From NCBI GenBank assembly GCA_030844895.1, contig JAUTDX010007104.1, positions 372,001 through 436,000 on the forward strand: a DNA stretch of 64,000 nt, in the 5' to 3' direction. This DNA is from Ambrosia x helenae (taxonomy: Eukaryota > Streptophyta > Magnoliopsida > Asterales > Asteraceae). The position numbers and the translations under genes are program-made. How positions within the stretch are numbered: the stretch's first letter is position 1; each line of letters begins with the position of its first letter. The notes beneath the pieces were generated by a model. The model was not told the origin of the DNA and ran no database searches. It saw only the letters and a list, made by a program, of their open reading frames with translations. This document shows, in pieces, positions 58,286 to 64,000 of this stretch.

Positions 58286-59997
58286 TTGTTAACGCCTTGT
58301 AAACCTTCAACGATAATCGATTCCTGAATCAATTCTTGAACATTTGTTAAGTTAACCCCCAACTTTTCTCCTAAGAGAATAGTTGCCTGAACCTCATTAA
58401 CTTGGCTTTGTTGCATACAGTTAGCCGTATGGCTTGATTGACGAGCATCATCCGAGTCATACTCATTTGCACGAGGGCATAGAGGTGTAATTAGGTCCAA
58501 ATTACTTGTCTCTAAATGGGCCTCTTCAATCGGCTGAATATTGTCTCCATCCAAGCCCAGAAGGTGATCAAGCCCAAATACATCATCCACACATTTGGGC
58601 TTTTTACCTATTTTTGTTTTTTCCAGGCTACTAGAGTAGGCTGGGTTGGGCTGGCCCTAAGGCTCTCCAACACCTTTTTTCTTTCTTTTGTTTAAAACAA
58701 AACCATTGTCCCCATCTTCTAAATCGGTTTGAATATTATTTTCAAATTGGAAAAGGTTACCCGGAATAAAAGAATCATTCTCCAAGATTGTAGGAGTTTC
58801 CTCAACCAAAACGTCCGGAGATTGCTCCCCCATAAATGGTGCATTAAAGTCTGAATTAATACCTTGCTTTGAATTCGGTGGTGCATTAACTTCCTCCATA
58901 TCGGCTGCCTGAGAATCTTTGACCGGAGATTCTTCGGGACTATCATCTTCTGAATCAGACTCCGGCTCATCAACCGGACCCGTAGGAGAACATGGCAATT
59001 TATAAAATTCAGGGACCCACACTCCTTGTTCTTCGGAAACCCAAACACTAAACTTCCTTTCTTTCCATGCAAGAGTAACTTCTTCAGCAATCAATTTACA
59101 TTCTCCAACAAGAACGCCTATGTAATCATACGAAAGATCAACATCGGAATCAGACCTAGACGCCCTGTGGACAACTTTACCGAATAACTTTCCGACAGCA
59201 TCGATAACTTCATTGGTAATCAGTTGTAATGGCATCCCCATCATTTTGATCCATGCAAGTCGTTCAAAACAGAAAACCTGGCCTTCCCACACGTCGACGG
59301 AAGCAAAGTTGACTGTATCCTTTCTTGCATCTTCATATACGCGAGCGGCCATCTGAGCATCTTCAAAAGAAATTAAAACCGACAACCCACCGATGTATTG
59401 AATTTTTCCTTTCCCTGGACAAAGATTGTGCATTATCAAGAAAATGCTTTTGAGTTTTTCCAGATCGTTCAATCGAATCACAACCGCTCTCCCGTACAAA
59501 TCCTTGAAAGCATTCACGTGGCTATCCACCTCTACCGTTTTAGTCGTTGTAATCTCTTTCTGTCGTCCTAATAACGTATCGGAGAACGACCGTGAACCAG
59601 TATAGTATGAAGTATTGTGCACTTGTGTCCTGTCTTCTTGACGTGGATGATTATCCGTAACCGGAGCCTTCTTAGGAATCTCTTTCTCCGGCCTGATTTC
59701 TCCTTCTTATAGGGTGAATCTAGCGATGTTTGCCTTCAGCCAACAGTCTCCAATACGAGTATTACGAATAAAACGCAGTAAATCCTTACTATCTTTAACA
59801 TCTAGAAACGACACAAAACCGAATCGATTGCCTGCTTTGTCCCTTTTCCGAGCAATGTAGATATCGTAGATATCTCCATAAGATCGAATAAAATCCGAGA
59901 GATCATTACCGCTACACTTCTCTGGCAAGTTCGTGATGAATACCTTGGGAATTCTCCTGAGAACCGCCGCCGGAATTTTTGGGGTCCGGCCAGCCAT
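58282..59997 (-). pseudogene. LINE ORF1: RRM-containing RNA-binding protein, two stops
   Basis: MAGRTPKIPAAVLRRIPKVF is followed by an RRM with RNP motifs (VFITNLP, NRFGFVSF). After an in-frame TAA near 59708 the protein continues with a DUF4283-like middle part (LYGRAVVIRLNDLEKLKSIF, VFCFERLAWIKMMGMPL) and an acidic tail. A TAG near 58658 splits off the last part (CVDDVFGLDHLLGLDGDN…). The order is typical of plant L1 ORF1, which binds element RNA. Both stops fit single CAA/CAG to TAA/TAG changes. Confidence 0.82.
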
Positions 59998-60018
59998 TCG
60001 AGAGAGTCATAATTGCAT

Positions 60019-60785
60019 CTAAATCTGGATCTTGAAAACAAAAATATAACTGAAAAAGAAAGAAAAAAAACTCTTGTTGTAACATATTTGTTGGTTCTTG
60101 AAATTGATAACAAAATCTTAATGAAAGCTGGTGCAGGGGCGAAGCTTGGTTCTCAAATCGGAGGGGGCCGGACTCAACCCGGACCCACCCCTGGCCCTTA
60201 TATATCCTTCGTCCCTGAGCTGATATACACCACGAACGACCACAGGAACTAGCGCATAAAATCCAGCTCGCGTGCGCAATTCAGCAGGTGCTTACCTATT
60301 GGTTGATGTACCTTTGGAAAGAGACAAATACACTTCAAAGACCCATAATCTATTGTAAGCGACCCGTGTTAAACATGAATTCTAAACCAAAACATTATGC
60401 CCATGCCCCCATCCCTTTTCTTGTCTTTGCTTTTTATAAGTTGTTTTCCTTTATTCAGTGTATTGTGATTTAAGTAAAAAGTGTTATATTTATTTATTTT
60501 ACCCTAGTTTCCTACCTGCTTTCCATAAATATTATATAGGTTTCCAATAGTTACACAAAACTTAGCTCAAATAACCATGCATAAAGACATTAACTTAGCT
60601 CTAGAGTCCTAACACTGAAGCTATAATTAATCAACATCTCTATTCATTTAACCAACAACTCTATTATTAAAGTTAGCAATAAAGCGGGGAGAACTTGTAC
60701 ATTCAATAAATAGAGGAATTCAAACTTATAACTCATAAGAAGAGTCTAAAAGTAGAGGACTAGGACTTGATCAATGATATATGTA
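60019..60785. other. Unassigned DNA between LINE and copia element
   Basis: A GC-richer patch (60120-60245; GGTGCAGGGGCGAAGC, GGGGGCCGGACTCAACCCGG) looks like a piece of an old transposon. Nothing else is recognisable. Confidence 0.4.
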
Positions 60786-61066
60786 TGTTGGGATGGCCCC
60801 TCGACTATGGACTTATAGAGTGCGGACTTTAATGGTCTATTGCTTGTTAGAAAAGAGGAGGAAATCAAGAGATAAAATTATGGGTCAACTTACTCTTAAA
60901 AATTAGATCCATAAATCATGCAGCCATTTATTCTTTCCTCTTTATTATATTTCCTTTTCATACTTTCTAGAGGTTTATAAAATCTATGCTATTGTACCTT
61001 GCTTTATGCACTGAATAATAAAAACAAATTCATTCTTCTTTTCTATATTCTCTGATTATCATTCCA
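60786..61066 (+). mobile_element. Ty1/copia 5' LTR (281 bp)
   Basis: Starts TGTTGGGATGGCCCC and ends ATCATTCCA, four bases before a PBS. A TATA-like TTTATAAAATC (near 60974) and AATAATAAAA sequences fit a short copia LTR. The start is chosen from the TGTTGGG motif. The partner LTR is outside the window. Confidence 0.6.
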
Positions 61067-61069
61067 ATA

Positions 61070-61081
61070 TGGTATCAGAGC
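61070..61081 (+). promoter_or_regulatory. Primer binding site of copia element
   Basis: TGGTATCAGAGC, complementary to initiator Met tRNA, between the LTR and the gag ATG at 61151. Confidence 0.88.
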
Positions 61082-61150
61082 AGGTCCAAAGGTCCTAGAA
61101 TTTCCTTGCTCATTTACCTGTGATTGGTTCTGCACCTTGGTAGAGCTACC

Positions 61151-61684
61151 ATGTCTGAAACAGACGGCAACTCAGACCAAGAGAACCTCTCAGTCCAGAT
61201 AGCCAACATTCTAAAAAATGGCCTCAGCCCTCAAAACCAAAACTCCAAACAAAACCTTTCTGATAGCCTTAAAATTAATCTAAACCTCAATAGCCAAAAT
61301 TACGCCTTGTGGGCTCGTATGATACGAGTTGCCATAGGCGGGAAATCGAAGTCTTTACTAAACCATTTGACAACAGATCCGCCCGAGACAACCGACGACA
61401 AGTATGATCAATGGGAACAAGATGATCTTATTGTGTTATCCTGGATTATCCAAAACATTGAGCCTGCCATCGCCAGTAACTTAACCGAGTTTCCCACAGC
61501 CAAATCACTGTGGGAAGCCCTGGTTGTTACTTATAGCAGTGGTAAAGACAAGCTCCAGACGTTTGACCTCCACGTTAAAGCTAATGGATTCAAGCAGAAA
61601 GGTATACCGCTGGAAGATTTTTGGATCATAATGCAAGGGATTTGGGGAGAGATTGATCGGTGGGATCCCAATACAATGAAGTGT
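61151..61684 (+). pseudogene. Ty1/copia gag N-terminus, interrupted by LTR F
   Basis: I chose the ATG at 61151 (MSETDGNSDQENLS); a frame-open upstream ATG at 61124 lacks the family-typical start. The protein shows the copia gag pattern: LKINLNLNSQNYALWARMIR, VAIGGKSKSLLNHL, DDLIVLSWIIQNIEPAIASN, AKSLWEALVVTYSSGKD and LQTFDLHVKANGFKQKG. The frame is intact for about 178 codons and then runs into LTR F at 61685. Gag would form the virus-like particle. The remainder of the element lies beyond the window. Confidence 0.82.
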
Positions 61685-64000
61685 TGTAACACCCCAACCG
61701 ATGGCGGAAATATCGAGGTGTCACGTAGTGACGATTGTTCAATAGCTCATGGACTAGAAATGTAAATTTGGATACATTGAATTTAATAATTTATTACATC
61801 GAAAGAAATACAACAATTAGGACTAGCAATCTAAACTAAGATACAGTAATCTCAATCTAAGTCTAAGTTCCAAACGCTTGGAAGTAATCTCATAAGAACC
61901 TGAAACATGTACGAAAATGAGTTGGTCAGTACAAAATGTATTGGTGAGCATACCCTGTTTGAATAAATATAGTAGGAAAAGTGTTTAGCAATTCATGTGC
62001 GGTACCATTTGCAATTATGTAATAAGTAATATCCGTTCAAAATCAACCCTATGTAAAGAAAAGCAGATATATATAGTATGCGCTAGTGGTAATGTAATAC
62101 ATAGCAATGACGAGGACTCTCAACAGAGTCACAAGGGTATATACCATAGTACTATTCATTGAAATGCCAGGCCCTCAAAGGTTAATGATTTTGACAAGTC
62201 ATAGACACACAAATTAACAAAAGCAAACACACATGAGAATTGCTATTTTAGTAAAAGGAAATAGAAACTTGATATAAGTACATGAGTAGCCCCAAAAGTA
62301 AAATGAAAAAGGGGAAAGATATACTCATAGTTTGCGAAAGCGATGTTAATCCAACTTAAGCGGTCGTGAGCTAAGTAATGGGAATTCTGAGGAATTCAAC
62401 CTATAATGTGTAAGAATACTAATAAGGAAATGTCTAAAAAATCTAAGGTAACTAGGGTCTAAGGCATTAGGGTTTGCTAAGTCGATTTGGGGAATTAGAG
62501 TTTTATGATAAATTGCATTAATGTAAAATGTGTATGTCAAAAATAATATATCAAAGTTTGTAAATGTGGTTTAGGCAATATAATTATTACCATTTGAATA
62601 TTTAAATGTAAATATATTTGAATAATTAAGGTAAAATCATTTAGTTAATTACTTTAACTAATTATTGTAAATAAATACGATAATCATAAATATTGAAATA
62701 AATAATTATGAGTTATACAATGATCCGACAAATAATAATTAAGACTTTCGAACATAAGAAATATTTTTATTTTATAAGAAAAGTATTTATAAAATAGATT
62801 TTGTAATAGTATAAATAAATAAACGTTTGATTATGTCGTAATTGATAAATAATACTAATAATACAAGACATGATCCAAAAATGCTATTTTTATTGAAAAT
62901 GGATGCTTTCTGATGTAAATCAATGAAAATGATTTTCCCATAATTTTTATAAACTTATTTATATTTAAGATTGATTTAATGAAATTAAATCATGTTTAAA
63001 TGATTAAAAATATGAAAACTAATAAAAATAAGTGTTTTCTGAACCAATAATTTTTATTTCAGTTCATGATGATGAGAAATAATTACTCAAAAATTTTGAG
63101 ATTAAAATCATTAAAAATGAATTTTTAATCAATTAATTATGATTAAAACAATTTAAATCATTAAAATTACGAAAATAATTTAATTTCTAGAAAATAAAAA
63201 TGTGATAATTTTATTTAGGTTGTCAAGGTGTTACACCTAAATTTTCATGATTTTTGGACAAAAAGTGAATTTAATATGAATATTATAAGTTTTTATGGTT
63301 ATAATATTATTCATAAAAAGACATAAACAACAAATAAAAAAACACGAAAATGAAGTGGGGTTGCCTGGGTTCGAACCCGGGTACCCTTTGTCCCAACATA
63401 TATCACCAACCACTACACCATTTGATCCATATGTTACTAATTTTTTATTTATAAACTATTTAAACATTATATTCAAAGTCATCTTCTTCCCCATTCAACT
63501 ATAGACCAAACCCTAACCCCAAATTAATAAACCCGAACCAGGAAGAGTTAACGATTGGATATAGAGGACTTTCAACTAATGTCATACAAGAAACAAAACG
63601 GCATCAAAATGGAAGACTTACAATGTAGATTACTAGTAAAAAAAGAAGATTATTGGCCGCTAGTTTGAACCGATTTGCAGAATGATCAGCCACGTTTTGG
63701 ATGTTTTTTTTTGTGGGTTATGAAGAGAATTAGTGCAGTAACTGAATGGCATAAACATCTTATATTGATTCCGTATAAAACATTAAAAAATAACCGATTT
63801 AAGAATCCGATCGGTTACATCTTTAAGGTCTGTTTATACATGGTTAGACCTGCTTAAACGCGCAATTATTGGGTAGTTACGGTTATACATTAATGGAGTA
63901 ACGTCTTGGTGTGATTATAGTCGAAAAAACAAACATTGAAAACAATGTTGTAACTGTCGCCGGAATTCCTTGTCCGGATCCGGCAAGAACAGTGGCCGGA
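61685..64000 (-). mobile_element. LTR F (solo LTR or element end), runs off window
   Basis: Begins TGTAACACCCCAACC on the plus strand, inserted after AGTGT, the expected TSD. It contains the palindrome ATAGTACTAT (62146-62155), an AT-rich body, a tRNA-like segment and, from about 63480, a region matching LTR 1 near 4620-5110 (ACAAAACGGCATxxAAA, GACTTACAATG, and GCCGG-rich sequence at the end). A length near 3.4 kb is expected. A TTACA at 63236 is not its end, since no AGTGT follows. Confidence 0.75.
63357..63427 (-). other. tRNA-like segment inside LTR F
   Basis: The minus strand has an A-box-like TGGTGTAGTGGTTGG and, about 30 bases on, a perfect B box GGTTCGAACCC in a T-arm. Acceptor pairing is weak. 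It occupies the same LTR position as the segment at 3614 in LTR 1. Confidence 0.5.

Larger units (their letters stand above)
56781..60006 (-). mobile_element. LINE with poly(A), 12-bp TSD and deleted RT domain
   Basis: The minus strand holds ORF1, ORF2 pieces, a 3' UTR and a poly(A) (T-run 56781-56790). Direct repeats TCATAATTACAT (56769-56780) and TCATAATTGCAT (60007-60018) flank it with one mismatch, as expected for target-primed insertion. The 5' end lies only nine bases before the ORF1 start. It sits 30-40 bases outside the Helitron 5' end. Confidence 0.82.

Noticed and set aside
63229..63236. LTR F ending at GGTGTTACA
   Set aside because: The expected TSD AGTGT does not follow, and LTR 1-like sequence continues to the window end.

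Overview
This window is nuclear DNA of a flowering plant, most likely a eudicot and possibly Asteraceae. That placement rests on the overall style of the transposon families, recalled from memory rather than searched. I see no intact single-copy host gene. The window is a stack of nested transposable elements in AT-rich intergenic DNA: Ty3/gypsy LTR elements, a multi-gene Mutator-like element (MULE), a Helitron, a LINE, a Ty1/copia fragment and a small TIR element.

Layout. 1-5507: minus-strand Ty3/gypsy element 1 (gag, start of protease, PBS, long 5' LTR), inserted into the 3' LTR of element 2. 5508-10305: minus-strand element 2, a decayed chromovirus-like element (3' LTR, twin polypurine tracts, pol, truncated gag). 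10317-12277: solo LTR A (TSD TTTTA). 12960-15350: TIR-flanked segment with a captured gene fragment. 16080-23340: MULE region with a plant-mobile-domain gene (PMD-A, +), a MuDR-type transposase (-), a zf-GRF gene (+) and a GC-rich 253-bp tandem repeat. 23390-34873: a second PMD gene (PMD-B, -), split by solo LTR B (TSD CAAAC), solo LTR D (TGGAG, itself holding solo LTR E, GTTTG) and solo LTR C (CGCGG). 34874-35420: MULE-type palindromic upstream region. 36522-44066: element 3, a complete and very young gag-only LTR retrotransposon (TSD GCTAA). 44072-48900: LTR-like remnant, then unassigned DNA. 48909-56739: Helitron candidate on the minus strand, carrying a B3/REM-like gene with a triplicated exon in AT-rich repeats. 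56781-60006: LINE lacking its reverse transcriptase domain, with poly(A) and a 12-bp TSD. 60786-61684: Ty1/copia LTR, PBS and gag start, cut by LTR F, which runs past the window end.

How the parts relate. The gypsy families share terminal motifs and a small palindrome, ATAG-NN-CTAT, about 460-630 bp from the 3' end of every LTR. Two families also share hairpin clusters just upstream of the TATA box and a duplicated polypurine tract. In the MULE, palindromic promoters (10-bp arm CCCGCAATCT) lie upstream of the PMD, transposase and GRF genes, which suggests one co-regulated multi-gene unit. Most coding regions are broken. The apparently intact frames are the element 3 gag, the zf-GRF ORF and the truncated copia gag.
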